A DNA stretch of 64,000 bases from Pseudomonas sp. DG56-2 (GCF_004803755.1 NZ_CP032311.1:3488501-3552500), one strand, 5' to 3'. Counted from the stretch's first letter, positions 20,070 through 29,650 are shown. The notes: generated from the letters alone by a model not told the origin. Numbers and translations are program-made.

Positions 20070-20186
20070 TGCTCGAACACTCCGTGTTGATTGGGAATGC
20101 TGGCAATGTAAGGGTTGAGGCCGTCGGCAATACCGACCAATTCGGCGACAAGTGGCAGGCCACTTGCTCATCCACTGCTGCGCTTA

Positions 20187-20384
20187 TTAGTGGCGCAGCA
20201 ACGCTGCATTGGCCTGGCGAACCATGTCCAGCCACTCACTGGCGCTCACCGATCCCGACCGCTCCAGGCGCTCGGCAGCCATCAATGCCTGGTCGTAGGC
20301 CGCTTCCTGAAGAACACCCTCCCCCAGGAAACGAGCACGCCATTGCAGAATCGCAACAGCCCCTTTTTTGTCATCCATCTCCAT
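20187..20384 (-). CDS. Small hypothetical protein (65 aa)
   Basis: From ATG 20384 the product is MEMDDKKGAVAILQWRARFL and on to NAALLRH, a compact helical protein without signal or membrane segment. A second ATG at 20378 has GGAG directly upstream. An upstream extension to 20456 is Cys-rich and looks non-coding. No family recognised. Confidence 0.55.
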   Translation of the reverse strand: MEMDDKKGAVAILQWRARFLGEGVLQEAAYDQALMAAERLERSGSVSASEWLDMVRQANAALLRH

Positions 20385-20645
20385 CCCCACGTAGCACTGA
20401 TAAGGGCAACAAAACTGGGTTGCCGTCCAAGCGCCGGGGAGATTACACGACGACATCGGCCTTGAGAATAGTTTGCATTACCGTAATTAGTGTCATTAAG
20501 ACCAACGGTAACACCCCCACTCCGTTGACTAAAAACCTGAAGGACAAAAGCGCTTTCATACCTCTGGTCGCCTCGCTTGAAGCTTTGTTGCAGCCACTCA
20601 AAAGGATGGCTAATAGTTAGATGTCTGCCTGGGGAGGCATAAAAA

Positions 20646-20885
20646 ATGCAATCAAGATTCGTTATCGTTCCGGCAGTGCCGATAGAGCAGGAATCCTTCC
20701 GCGCTGGCACCCGTTTCTACGCCACGACCGTGCCTGGTGGTTTTGATATCTATGACAACCAGGAAAAAATCAGGCTAAAACCCAGTTATCAAGGCAAGGA
20801 TGAAGCAATGCTCCATTGCGCTCGCCTAAATGCGGAGGACAGCTCGATCCCGATTGTCCGCCCGACATACCTGCTACCAACCTAA
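20646..20885 (+). CDS. Small hypothetical protein (79 aa)
   Basis: ATG 20646 is preceded by GGGGAGG at a normal distance. The product MQSRFVIVPAVPIEQESFRA... is soluble and beta-rich, containing GGFDIYDNQEKIRLKPSYQG, which resembles small Pseudomonas proteins that handle oxidised or modified amino-acid names only as hypotheticals. Function unknown. The downstream 325-bp gap has an unusual palindrome. Confidence 0.6.
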   Translation: MQSRFVIVPAVPIEQESFRAGTRFYATTVPGGFDIYDNQEKIRLKPSYQGKDEAMLHCARLNAEDSSIPIVRPTYLLPT

Positions 20886-20995
20886 CCCAAAGCACTAAGC
20901 GGCGCGCTCTGGTGCCGCTCATCCAGTGGCGCGTAAATGCCGATGATCAGCGGCAAAAATTCGCGGGATGCCCAAGAACGGATGTGTATAATGCT

Positions 20996-21032
20996 ATCTC
21001 CAATGCAACTGATATTCAGTTGCATTGGAGAT
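20996..21032. repeat. 37-bp perfect palindrome nested in a wider inverted repeat
   Basis: Arms ATCTCCAATGCAACTGA and its exact complement are separated by TAT. A consensus -10 hexamer TATAAT (20987-20992) lies just before it, so a transcript from there would start with the hairpin. An outer 11-bp inverted repeat, AAAATTCGCGG at 20956 and CCGCGAATTTT at 21075, encloses it. The 20886-21210 gap otherwise holds a 17-codon frame at 21042 and a 25-codon signal-like frame at 21137-21214, and no recognised gene. Confidence 0.8.
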
Positions 21033-21210
21033 TCGCGAATATGCTGAAAATTTGCACGATCTATGGCCTAATTGCCGCGAATTTTCTTACATAACCCGTT
21101 TTCAACTTGAATGCGGCCAATGACACTCAACATCGTATGACTTCCATCAAACTCACTTTCCCTCTAAGCGCCCTGCTTGCATCGAGCATAGCTCCATCAA
21201 GGACGATCTC

Positions 21211-21792
21211 ATGAACGCTCTCCAACTCGTGATGTCAGGAATTCTCATTCCTTCCTGTGCACTGGCAGCCGATGCCGTGCAGCTCTCCCCTTGGGCGCAG
21301 GAACCTACCTCCTTCATGGGCGTAGATCTGCAGGGAGACTTTCTGAAAGACGTGGAAGAATGCCCGACCGCACCGGTAACAACGCAAACGTTATGCCGCG
21401 TGAATACCGATACACCCGACCAGTACCTGATCCAGGGCGCGAACTCCCGCCGCGTGCTACTCGGTTATCAACTTGTTGCCCAGCTGTCCAACGGCAAAAT
21501 CGAAAAACTGGTTTTTACCGGCCCTTCCAATAGCAGTGCCTTGGTTGCCGAAATGCTCCGTACCGATTACGGCCCACCGTCGCACAGCAAAACCAACTTG
21601 GTCAAAACCCGGTCTGGCACCATGTTCGATAACGAAGTGCTTCTGTGGAAAGGTCAGAAACTGTCTATCGAATCGCAGCGTAACGACAACGACCTGAGCA
21701 CCTACAACGTTATGTTCACCAATGCACCCGTTTCGATCAGCAACGTGCAGGACGCAGAACAACCGTCTGATGATGGCGTGTCACAGATTTGA
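21211..21792 (+). CDS. Secreted/periplasmic protein of unknown function
   Basis: 193 residues with an N-terminal signal (MNALQLVMSGILIPSCALAA, cleavage probably after ALA). Two Cys in the mature region (VEECPTAP, QTLCRVN) may pair. AAGGA lies 8 bp before ATG 21211. The start overlaps the end of a 25-codon signal-like frame (ATGA), suggesting coupling. The stop overlaps the next glycine-rich frame. No catalytic motif or known family seen. Confidence 0.7.
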   Translation: MNALQLVMSGILIPSCALAADAVQLSPWAQEPTSFMGVDLQGDFLKDVEECPTAPVTTQTLCRVNTDTPDQYLIQGANSRRVLLGYQLVAQLSNGKIEKLVFTGPSNSSALVAEMLRTDYGPPSHSKTNLVKTRSGTMFDNEVLLWKGQKLSIESQRNDNDLSTYNVMFTNAPVSISNVQDAEQPSDDGVSQI

Positions 21793-22073
21793 TTTCCCAG
21801 GAAGGTGACACAACAGTTGGCGCAGGATTTGGAGCAGGCACAGGATTGCTGGTAGGAGGAGCGGCAGGTGGCCCCATAGGTGCGTTGGTGGGGGCTGGCG
21901 TCGGGCTGTTGGTCGGGTCGGGCGTGCAGTCTGCCACCGGCCAGCAAGGACGAAGCTACACGGTGAGAAGCAGTACTGGCGAAGTAAAAACAGTGCGTTC
22001 ACCGCGTGAAGAATTCGCCATTGGTCAACAAGTGGAAATGAACGGCATAAGACTGCGCGCCGCTGCACCCTGA
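21789..22073 (+). CDS. Glycine-zipper protein, possibly truncated
   Basis: 94 residues if TTG 21789 is used; it overlaps the previous stop as TTGA. Residues 9-48 are a glycine zipper (VGAGFGAGTGLLVGGAAGG and similar), followed by YTVRSSTGEVKTVRSPRE, the layout of SlyB-type outer-membrane glycine-zipper proteins. Those normally have a lipoprotein signal, which is absent here. It is either coupled to the preceding secreted protein or a decayed 3' fragment. No ATG start exists in frame. Confidence 0.5.
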   Translation: MISQEGDTTVGAGFGAGTGLLVGGAAGGPIGALVGAGVGLLVGSGVQSATGQQGRSYTVRSSTGEVKTVRSPREEFAIGQQVEMNGIRLRAAAP

Positions 22074-22094
22074 ACGCTTGGACACCCCAGGGAG

Positions 22095-22114
22095 AAGCCC
22101 GCTTCAGCGGGCTT
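22095..22114 (+). terminator. Rho-independent terminator
   Basis: AAGCCCGC-TTCA-GCGGGCTT hairpin followed by TCT, 22 bp after the glycine-zipper stop. Confidence 0.8.
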
Positions 22115-22131
22115 TCTAACGCCATCCAGGC

Positions 22132-22431
22132 TTACATCGAGCCGGTTATTCTGTCGTCTGTAGAAGCGCCATCTGCGGCAACCTGACGGGCCCGACCTAC
22201 TCCCCAGGCCAAGGCCCTGGTCATCGACTCGCCAGGGCGCGAATCAAAAGCCTCCTCCTGCAACGCCATGCCGGAAGCTGCATACACACCAATAAACATC
22301 TGCGTAGTACCGGTACGCGACAACCTTACCTGCACCTCGATGTAAGTACCGTCATCAAGGGTTTCATCATGGGTTCGACTGTGAAGCGTAGGGTCTGCCC
22401 AAGACCAGAAAACGTCTCCGCGTGTTCTCAT
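22132..22431 (-). CDS. Hypothetical protein (99 aa)
   Basis: ATG 22431 has GGAGGG 4 bp upstream and begins MRTRGDVFWSWADPTLHSRT. The protein is mixed alpha/beta, with a central strand pair (TYIEVQVRLSRTGTTQMFIGVY) and no signal peptide. Similar short proteins are annotated as hypothetical in Pseudomonas; I know no function. It stands alone, followed upstream by about 250 bp without a gene. Confidence 0.6.
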   Translation of the reverse strand: MRTRGDVFWSWADPTLHSRTHDETLDDGTYIEVQVRLSRTGTTQMFIGVYAASGMALQEEAFDSRPGESMTRALAWGVGRARQVAADGASTDDRITGSM

Positions 22432-22701
22432 ACAGCCCTCCTGCAACCGTCTGTTGAGCTTGTGACAAATACCAAGATAGCCAACGTGTCGCGATGTTCA
22501 AGGGCAACAAGCAGCATTCACAGCGCAGCCAGACAATCGGCCAATAAAAGGATGCAGATCATTTTAACGTTCACAGAAAGGCCCAGCGCTGGGCCGGGCC
22601 TCCAAGCTGCTGCACCGCGCTCCACCCCGGCGCCCGGTTATCTTTCATTGAGAGTTCAACAGCTCACCGCGGTATGCTGGTAGTGCCTTTTCAACCACCC
22701 T

Positions 22702-23070
22702 TTATGTTCTTGAGCACACGTAGGCTGCATCTAGAAGCTTTCCATGGTCATACCAGGCATCTCGCTGATAAGCAGCGTACTGATGTTGGTTGCCTGCACC
22801 ATAAACCTCAACAAGGCCTGAGGCTTGGTTTGGGTCGGTACTATTAACGAACAGCTTGAGCGTATTGTCTCCCTTCTGCACGTGAGTGCTTGAACTGCCT
22901 CCAAGCTCCTTTTGAACACATCCTAAATAATCTGGCTGGCCTTTCGCGATGCTCCCAGAAATCTGGTCATGTCCAATACGGACATCCGGGTTGTGTGCAC
23001 AACCGGACAGTAAAACAATGACAACAAACGACGATATCACTCCGTGGGCGGCCGTCCTTAAGCTTTTCAT
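22702..23070 (-). CDS. Small predicted lipoprotein of unknown function
   Basis: 122 residues. The signal peptide ends in lipobox LSGC (IVLLSGCAHNP), giving a lipid-anchored mature protein of about 100 residues. Two Cys (YLGCVQKELGG and AAYVCSRT) mirror those of the lipoprotein at 8878-9228, so the two could be distant paralogues. GGAGG lies 7 bp before ATG. The following 238 bp contain no gene. Confidence 0.72.
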   Translation of the reverse strand: MKSLRTAAHGVISSFVVIVLLSGCAHNPDVRIGHDQISGSIAKGQPDYLGCVQKELGGSSSTHVQKGDNTLKLFVNSTDPNQASGLVEVYGAGNQHQYAAYQRDAWYDHGKLLDAAYVCSRT

Positions 23071-23308
23071 GCGGCACCTCCGACCCCCAACAAAAACTAA
23101 TGGATAGCTCGGATGATATAAGCCCTTTCTAATTGTAAGACACTGCTGGATAACGAAATATCATTGTGCTTCTAAATGATAGTTCGTTGATAACAACGCC
23201 ATATTCAAGTTAGCTATATTTATCCTTGGCAACCGAATCACAGAGCAGTCAGCCTATTGGGTGAGGCGCTGTTAACGCAAACAACAGGCTTGCACCCGAC
23301 CAGCAACT

Positions 23309-25846
23309 TCAAAATTGGCCACGCAACGTCAGCATGTAGTTGCGCGGCGCTCCATAGTAGTTACCGTACTCCGCCGTGTTGACGGTCTCGAAGTATTTGC
23401 GATCGAACAGGTTGTTGCCATTGAGCGCGACGGTCCAGTGTTCATCCAACTGGTATTCCACCATCGTGTCCCATACGGCGTAGCCGCCCTGGCTGAAGTC
23501 GAATGGGGTTGTACTGTAGGGATTGCCCTTGCTGTCCAGGCGGTAGGATTCACCACTGACAAAATTGGCGCTTTGCGCTGTTACACCTCCCCCGACTTTC
23601 CACTGGGACATCCTGTCAGGCAAGGTATAGACCGCCCAGAGCTTGGCCAGATGTTTAGGCGTCACACTGCTGAACGCCTTGCTGGTCTCTCGGTTTCGTG
23701 TATTGGTGTAGGTATAGCCGCCCATTACCATCAGACCGGGTAGCAGTTCACCGCTGGCCTCCAGGTCGACACCCTTGCTGACCACCTCCCCTTGCGGCAA
23801 ATAACAGCAACTGCCACCGTATAGTACCGACTGCCCTGTGTGAGCTGGGTCCAATACCGCCTCGTGCTCGCGCTGGGTGTAAAACAGCGCTGCAGATACG
23901 TTCAGAGAACTGTTGAACAACTCACCTTTCAAGCCCGTTTCATAGGTTTTACCCACCATGGGTTCTACTGTCTTGCCGGACGTGACAGGCCCCTCGCGAC
24001 GCTGAGCCTGGGGTTTGAATATCTCCGAGTAGCTTGCATATGCCGACCACTGCTCATCCAGGGCGTAGACCAGCCCGCCGAACGGTACCATCTTGGTGGG
24101 CTCGCGATAGTCGATTCCAGGTTGGGCCTCCCACGCGCCAGTTTTGGCGTTTACCGTCTGGTACTTCTGCTCATATTTGTAGCGCTGAGCGCGGGCACCA
24201 ACGATTAGTTGCAGCGGGTCAGTCAGCTGCAGGCGCAGCGTCGAGTACAACCCGTACTGCTTGCGGGTGTTCGGGCTGTAGTCACGGGTCAAGTCATCGC
24301 CAATTGCATCGGGGCCCAGCGGCGTGGCATTCGGATTGTAGACATCTATGGGAATGATATCGGTCATGCCCCCAGTCGCACGCCAGCGACTTGTGACCTT
24401 TTGCGCATCGGCACCAACCAACAACTCATGCTCACGACCGAAGGCCGAGAACGTGCCGGAAACGTTTGCATCGAACAGCGACTGCTCGCTCCACGACTTG
24501 ATGAAGCTGCCACCCCACGTGGCGCCTTGCATCGTCTCTGGATCCGGCGCCCCCCAAAGAAACGCGCTTTTGGCCTCGGTCTTGTCATAGGTATTGGTGA
24601 AACTGACGTTAAGCTTCCACGTCTCGCCCAAGTCCTGATCGTACTTGACGAACCACTCCTGCGAAGCGTTATCGCTGTACGCCCAGTTCGGGGTGTACCA
24701 CGTGCTCCGCCCTAGTTTGAGATCCTTGCCGGTGCTGTAGCGTGGCAGACCGTCTCCGGTACCGTTTTCATGGATCCGCTCATAACGCCCGCCGACGGTC
24801 ACCCGGGCGCTATCGGTAAGGTCAGCTTCGAGTACCGCGTAAATAAATGGCTTGTCGGTGCTGCGGTTGTCATAAAAGTACTGGCGGTCGGTGTAAGCCG
24901 TCACCACACGCCCACGCAGGCGACCATCGAAAGCGATTGGACCGGTGACATCGATTTCGCTGCGGTAGTTGTCCCAGGAGCCGGCGGAGGTGTTTATTTT
25001 CAGTTGGTTGTAATCCAACGGGCGCTTTCGCACAGCGTTGATGATGCCACCGGGATCGCCGGTTCCACCAAACAGCCCAGATGCCCCACGCAAAATCTCT
25101 ATGTGGTCGAACTCGGCCATATCGTAGGTTTTATTGGCGTAGAACGTGCCGATACCCGAACCGATGTCCATGGGCGAGGCGCCATCGATCTGAATGTTGT
25201 CGATGGGGAAACCGCGCGATAAAAACTGCGGCAATCGGTAATTCGAATTTTTCACCGTGATGCCAGGCGCGCGCTTAAGGGCATCGCTCAGATCAACCAT
25301 GCGCAAATCTTCGATTAACTGTTGGCTGACCACCGACACACTCTGCGGCGTATTTTTCAAGCTTGTCGGCGTCTTCGAACCGGCGCTGACCAAACCCGTC
25401 GTGTATGAACCCGAGTTCTCGGTTGCCTGGCCCATCCCCTGCCCGCTGATCATGGTGGTATCGAGTTCCAGCGCAGCGCCGGCATCCATCAACTGATACA
25501 GCATCCAATTGCCAGCAGCAGTGCGGCTAGCGGCAAGACCAGAACCATTGAGCAGAATCTCAAGACCTTGCGCAACCGCGTACTCACCTCGCAGCGCAGG
25601 CGCGCGCTTGCCCTGGACCATCCCGGGATTGAACGGCAAATTTATCCCTGCAGTCTGGGCAAAGGCGTTGAGCGACTGTTCAAGCGTACCGGCCGGCAGA
25701 TCGTAGCGATGTACTTGGGCCTGCTCGGCATAGGCTGGCGGAATGAACAGGGTCATGGCTGTGGTGCTGGTGAACAGCACCCCGCGCAGCGCGAGCGCAA
25801 GACGGGTTCGAGGCAAATGGGGTGGTTGGGAGGAAGCAGATGACAT
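23309..25846 (-). CDS. TonB-dependent ferrisiderophore receptor with signalling (STN) domain
   Basis: 845 residues from ATG 25846 (AAAGGAG about 9 bp upstream). Signal peptide to about residue 40; STN secretin/TonB short domain (YDLPAGTLEQSLNAFAQTAG); plug domain (LKNTPQSVSVVSQQLIEDLR, DALKRAPGI); then a 22-strand barrel ending in NYYGAPRNYMLTLRGQF with the terminal Phe. Receptors of this type import ferric siderophores and pass a surface signal to a FecR-like anti-sigma factor through the STN domain. Gene order fecI-fecR-receptor supports that. The siderophore is unknown. Confidence 0.93.
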   Translation of the reverse strand: MSSASSQPPHLPRTRLALALRGVLFTSTTAMTLFIPPAYAEQAQVHRYDLPAGTLEQSLNAFAQTAGINLPFNPGMVQGKRAPALRGEYAVAQGLEILLNGSGLAASRTAAGNWMLYQLMDAGAALELDTTMISGQGMGQATENSGSYTTGLVSAGSKTPTSLKNTPQSVSVVSQQLIEDLRMVDLSDALKRAPGITVKNSNYRLPQFLSRGFPIDNIQIDGASPMDIGSGIGTFYANKTYDMAEFDHIEILRGASGLFGGTGDPGGIINAVRKRPLDYNQLKINTSAGSWDNYRSEIDVTGPIAFDGRLRGRVVTAYTDRQYFYDNRSTDKPFIYAVLEADLTDSARVTVGGRYERIHENGTGDGLPRYSTGKDLKLGRSTWYTPNWAYSDNASQEWFVKYDQDLGETWKLNVSFTNTYDKTEAKSAFLWGAPDPETMQGATWGGSFIKSWSEQSLFDANVSGTFSAFGREHELLVGADAQKVTSRWRATGGMTDIIPIDVYNPNATPLGPDAIGDDLTRDYSPNTRKQYGLYSTLRLQLTDPLQLIVGARAQRYKYEQKYQTVNAKTGAWEAQPGIDYREPTKMVPFGGLVYALDEQWSAYASYSEIFKPQAQRREGPVTSGKTVEPMVGKTYETGLKGELFNSSLNVSAALFYTQREHEAVLDPAHTGQSVLYGGSCCYLPQGEVVSKGVDLEASGELLPGLMVMGGYTYTNTRNRETSKAFSSVTPKHLAKLWAVYTLPDRMSQWKVGGGVTAQSANFVSGESYRLDSKGNPYSTTPFDFSQGGYAVWDTMVEYQLDEHWTVALNGNNLFDRKYFETVNTAEYGNYYGAPRNYMLTLRGQF

Positions 25847-25942
25847 GAAACGCGAGCTCCTTTCGGTTGGCGAGTGGTTTTTCTTATTTGCCGAAGAGCT
25901 CAGAAAAACCCGCAATGCCATACCGCATTTTTCAGCTCACAC

Positions 25943-26929
25943 TTAACGTGCAACCACCCTCCTCCACAGCGAGGTGAAGCGCTCGATCCGAACCGGCAGG
26001 GAGTCGCCGAGGGCATTGAGCGCCCGATCGATGTCATCCAGCTGGAAGACTCCCGACACCTCGACATTGGCGATCTGCCGGTCACAGCTGATCCAGCCAC
26101 GCTGATAGCGCGCAAACTCGGCGACCAAGTCGCGCATACGCATACGGCTGGCGACCAACTGGCCCCTGGTCCAGGCGCTGGCATCCATGTCGGTAGCCGT
26201 CACTTTGCTCAGTCCGTTGGCTGTAATCACATATTCCTCGCCCGCCTCAACGCGTTGCCGCGCCACGGCGTGATGGATGACCACCGCATGTTCCTCAACC
26301 CTAAGGCGGGTCTGGTCTTGCTCCTGGCGCACGGCAAACGCGGTGCCGAGCGCCTCTAAACTTGCCTGAGGGGTCTGAACCCAAAAGCTACGTCGCCCCC
26401 CAGGGGCACCATCGTCCGCACCAGTGTCGATAAATATCTCGCCACGCTGAAGCGTGAACATGCGCTTGTGTTGACTGAAGGCTACATCGACCGCACTGGA
26501 AGTATTGATCTGCAGCCGAGTGCCGTCAGCGAGTACAAAGCTGCGACGCTCGCCGACTTGAGTGGTGTAATCCGAGTTCCAGGGAGCAAGCGCTCCCCTA
26601 TGCACCTCCCAACCCATGCCTCCCATTACCAGACCACCGCCGACGACCTGCAGCAACCGACGGCGACCAATGCGTCCGCGTTGCATACGCTCCAGGGTAT
26701 CCAAAGCGACACCGCCGCTGGCACCTGAGAGCGTTGCAAGGCCATGAAACGCGGACTCACTGGCTTGCAAGGCTTGCCAGGCGGCCTCATGAACAGGCCG
26801 CGCCTGTCGCCACTGCAAGCACCCCTGACGTACGCGATCATCGGCGTCGCCTGACTGCAGCCGAACCTTCCAGGCAATCGCCTGATCGAGAACCTCGTCA
26901 GGCAACTCCGGACGACCATCTGCGCTCAT
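25943..26929 (-). CDS. FecR-like anti-sigma factor / sigma regulator
   Basis: 328 residues. N-terminal cytosolic anti-sigma part (DUF4880 type: LPDEVLDQAIAWKVRLQSGD), one membrane helix near residues 90-105 (LLQVVGGGLVMGGMGWEV), and a periplasmic FecR domain with RRSFVLADGTRLQINTSSAV and FTLQRGEIFIDTG. It relays receptor occupancy to the ECF sigma factor, whose stop it overlaps by 4 bp. Located between sigma and receptor genes. Confidence 0.93.
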   Translation of the reverse strand: MSADGRPELPDEVLDQAIAWKVRLQSGDADDRVRQGCLQWRQARPVHEAAWQALQASESAFHGLATLSGASGGVALDTLERMQRGRIGRRRLLQVVGGGLVMGGMGWEVHRGALAPWNSDYTTQVGERRSFVLADGTRLQINTSSAVDVAFSQHKRMFTLQRGEIFIDTGADDGAPGGRRSFWVQTPQASLEALGTAFAVRQEQDQTRLRVEEHAVVIHHAVARQRVEAGEEYVITANGLSKVTATDMDASAWTRGQLVASRMRMRDLVAEFARYQRGWISCDRQIANVEVSGVFQLDDIDRALNALGDSLPVRIERFTSLWRRVVAR

Positions 26930-27441
26930 AGCGTCGCGAGGTAGCAGTGGCGGATGGCCTTTGCCATATACCCTTCCACCGATCTCAAACTCACCCCCAG
27001 ATGTATGGCGATCTCTTTGTAGCCCAGCCCTTCCAGTCGCGAAAGCAGAAACGCGGAGCGCACTTTAGGCGGCAAACCGTCGAGCAATGCATCGATCCTG
27101 GTGAGGGTTTCCAGCAGGATAAATTGAGTCTCGGGTGATGGGGTTTCGGCATCAGGTAAACCGGCAACAGCGTCGAGGTAGGCCCGTTCAACGCGCTGGC
27201 GACGAGCACGGTCGATCATCAAAGCCCGTGCAACAGTACTTAGCCACGCCCTAGGCTGGCGCAAATCCTGTAGCCGTTCAGGTTTGCCCAATATGTTCAC
27301 AAAGGTGTCTTGAGCCAGATCGGCAGCGTTATCTCCCTGACGCAGCCGCGTGCGTAACCAGCCAACCAACCAAGCGTGATGATCGAGGTAAAGCGTGTGG
27401 ATATCAGCCTGCGCTGACGGTGAGACAGGCTGTGAAGACAC
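26926..27441 (-). CDS. FecI-like ECF sigma factor (iron starvation)
   Basis: 171 residues with sigma region 2 (LRQGDNAADLAQDTFVNIL) and region 4 (LPPKVRSAFLLSRLEGLGY, KEIAIHLGVSLRSVEGYM). It directs RNA polymerase to the receptor promoter when FecR is signalled. Such genes are normally Fur-repressed; the upstream gap has only a weak GC-poor inverted repeat (TGCGATAAATTCGCA) that I would not call a Fur box. First gene of fecI-fecR-receptor. Confidence 0.93.
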   Translation of the reverse strand: MSSQPVSPSAQADIHTLYLDHHAWLVGWLRTRLRQGDNAADLAQDTFVNILGKPERLQDLRQPRAWLSTVARALMIDRARRQRVERAYLDAVAGLPDAETPSPETQFILLETLTRIDALLDGLPPKVRSAFLLSRLEGLGYKEIAIHLGVSLRSVEGYMAKAIRHCYLATL

Positions 27442-27672
27442 TAGAAATCCCTACTTGATATAACAGTGCATTTGCGAATTTATCGCATTCTATACAGCAC
27501 TGATCTCGAATGACAAGCGCCCCCCTGTATTGAAAAGGCTTGATCCGACTTCCTCATTGCCTTGTGCCAAGCCCTGTGTGCGCCCTCAAGCTGAACATTC
27601 GTTTGAACTTTGCCAGGCAGCTCGGCTTCCTCTCTAAAGATGCCCAAAAATCCATTTTGAGGAGTACAGCCC

Positions 27673-28857
27673 ATGCGAGCATTGACCTACCACGGTGCAC
27701 ACGATGTCAGGGTGGATACCGTTGCCGACCCCGCGCTCCAAGAGCCTGACGACATCATCCTTCGAGTGACCGCTACCGCAATCTGTGGATCGGACCTGCA
27801 CCTGTATCGAGGCAAGATCCCGTCTACCGAACATGGCGACATCTTCGGCCATGAGTTCATGGGAATAGTGGAGGACACTGGCAGTGCCGTGACCGAATTG
27901 ACCCGCGGTGATCGGGTGGTTATTCCTTTCGTCATTGCCTGCGGCAGCTGCTTTTTTTGTCAACATGAGCTGTTTGCCGCCTGTGAAACCACCAATACGG
28001 GACGCGGCTCGATTATCAATAAGAAGAGTATCCCGCCAGGTGCGGCGTTGTTTGGCTACAGCCATCTGTACGGCGGCATTCCTGGCGGCCAGGCTGAATT
28101 AGTAAGGGTACCAAAAGCCAATGTCGGACCGTTCAAGGTGCCCGCAGCACTGACCGACGATAAAGTGTTGTTTCTCTCGGATATCCTTCCGACCGCCTGG
28201 CAGGCGGTACTCAACGCCGAAATTGGCCAAGGTTCCTCACTTGCCATCTATGGTGCCGGCCCCGTTGGCCTACTCAGCGCCGCATGCGCGAAGATGCTTG
28301 GCGCACAGACGATTTTCATGGTCGATGACAACGATTATCGACTGGCCTATGCCCGCGACACCTATGGCGTCATTGCCATCAACTTTGAACAAGACGACGA
28401 TCCCGCCGATACCATCATTCGCCAGACGCCGGGAATGCGCGGCGTCGACGCGGTGATCGACGCAGTTGGCTTCGAAGCCAAAGGCAGTACAACCGAAACC
28501 GTCCTCGCAGCCCTTAAGATCGAAGGCAGCAGCGGCAAAGCTCTACGCCAGAGTATCGCCGCCGTTCGCCGCGGCGGTGTGGTCAGCGTGCCAGGCGTCT
28601 ACGCGGGGTTCATTCATGCCTTCATGTTCGGCGATGCCTTCGACAAGGGTCTGACGTTCAAGATGGGCCAGACCCATGTGCAGAAATATCTGCCGACGTT
28701 ACTGGAGCACATTGAAGCTGGCCGCTTGCAACCTGAACTGATAGTCACCCATCGGTTGGCGTTGGAAGAGGCAGCCCAAGGCTACAAAATATTCGATAAA
28801 AAAGAAGATGAATGTCGCAAGGTCATTCTTGTCCCAGGCGCTGCGCAAGGCACTTAG
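27673..28857 (+). CDS. Zinc-dependent alcohol dehydrogenase, formaldehyde-dehydrogenase-like
   Basis: 394 residues, medium-chain dehydrogenase. Catalytic-zinc residues appear in [12 protein letters not shown] and GHEFMG; structural zinc is bound by [18 protein letters not shown] fold [17 protein letters not shown]. The [12 protein letters not shown] segment and the C-terminal region resemble the glutathione-independent formaldehyde dehydrogenase group. GAGGAG precedes ATG by about 9 bp. Substrate is not certain; a role in aldehyde detoxification is inferred. Confidence 0.9.
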   Translation: MRALTYHGAHDVRVDTVADPALQEPDDIILRVTATAICGSDLHLYRGKIPSTEHGDIFGHEFMGIVEDTGSAVTELTRGDRVVIPFVIACGSCFFCQHELFAACETTNTGRGSIINKKSIPPGAALFGYSHLYGGIPGGQAELVRVPKANVGPFKVPAALTDDKVLFLSDILPTAWQAVLNAEIGQGSSLAIYGAGPVGLLSAACAKMLGAQTIFMVDDNDYRLAYARDTYGVIAINFEQDDDPADTIIRQTPGMRGVDAVIDAVGFEAKGSTTETVLAALKIEGSSGKALRQSIAAVRRGGVVSVPGVYAGFIHAFMFGDAFDKGLTFKMGQTHVQKYLPTLLEHIEAGRLQPELIVTHRLALEEAAQGYKIFDKKEDECRKVILVPGAAQGT

Positions 28858-29133
28858 GCCCAAAGCTGCAACAGACCCCGGCTTCGAGGTCCATCGCTTA
28901 CCCTTGCAATGATGTGGGCTCTGTCTTCGAGGGCGAACGGACCTTGCTGTTTGCAATAGGGAAAAAGCGTATCGGGCAGCTTGCACGAAGCAAGTCGCCA
29001 CTACACTAATCCAAGCAATTGATTTTTCAGGATTAATTATTATCAAACGGTAGGCACAAATGCTGCGTGGGTCTCAGGGTTGTTTAACCGGCATCGGCAC
29101 CTTCGTTGATGCGAATCGAATCCCGAGGAGACG

Positions 29134-29613
29134 ATGATGAATGCTATCGAGCTGTTGAAAGAAGACCACAAACGCGTGAAGACGATTCTTGAAGCGTTGA
29201 GTGAATCAACCGAGCGCGGCATCAAGAAGCGCACTGACTTGCTTGCCAAGCTGGAAATGGAAGTCGCGATCCATACCCAGCTGGAAGAGCAAATCTTGTA
29301 TCCCGCTTTCAAAGCCGCCGGGAGCAGAGAAGAAGATGTCATGTACTTTGAAGCCAAGGAGGAGCACCGTACTGTCGACTCATTGGTGCTGCCGGACCTG
29401 CAGCAGACTGATCCGGGCACACCCGAATTTGCCGGGCGCGTGAAGGTCGTCAAGGAACTCCTCGAGCATCACATCGAAGAAGAGGAGAAAGAAATGTTTC
29501 CTAAAGCCAAGAAGATACTCGGCAAGGCAAAACTCGATGAAATCGGAATGCAGATGGAAGCGATGAAAGCTGAGCTCAAGAAGTCCATGTCTGGGATTGC
29601 TGTCGGGGCCTGA
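29134..29613 (+). CDS. Hemerythrin HHE-domain protein
   Basis: 159 residues, mostly helical. Iron ligands expected for the HHE fold are visible: DHKRVK, IHTQLEEQILYP, EEHRTVD and EHHIEEEEKEMFP. Bacterial single-domain hemerythrins bind O2, NO or peroxide at a diiron centre and appear in oxidative or nitrosative stress responses. GAGGAG lies 5 bp before ATGATG. A strong terminator follows, so it is a single-gene unit. Confidence 0.92.
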   Translation: MMNAIELLKEDHKRVKTILEALSESTERGIKKRTDLLAKLEMEVAIHTQLEEQILYPAFKAAGSREEDVMYFEAKEEHRTVDSLVLPDLQQTDPGTPEFAGRVKVVKELLEHHIEEEEKEMFPKAKKILGKAKLDEIGMQMEAMKAELKKSMSGIAVGA

Positions 29614-29626
29614 ACTGTCTTTCTCG

Positions 29627-29650
29627 ATAAGCCCGCGTAAGCGGGCTTAT
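29627..29650. terminator. Bidirectional rho-independent terminator
   Basis: Perfect 10-bp stem ATAAGCCCGC / GCGGGCTTAT around GTAA, between the hemerythrin gene and the end of the convergent membrane-stress operon. Confidence 0.88.

Noticed and set aside
22580..22595. GGCCCAGCGCTGGGCC palindrome as a terminator
   Set aside because: No T run on either strand and no gene end close by.
27442..27672. Fur box upstream of the FecI-like sigma gene
   Set aside because: Only a weak inverted repeat (TGCGATAAATTCGCA) is present; it does not fit the Fur consensus well enough to annotate.
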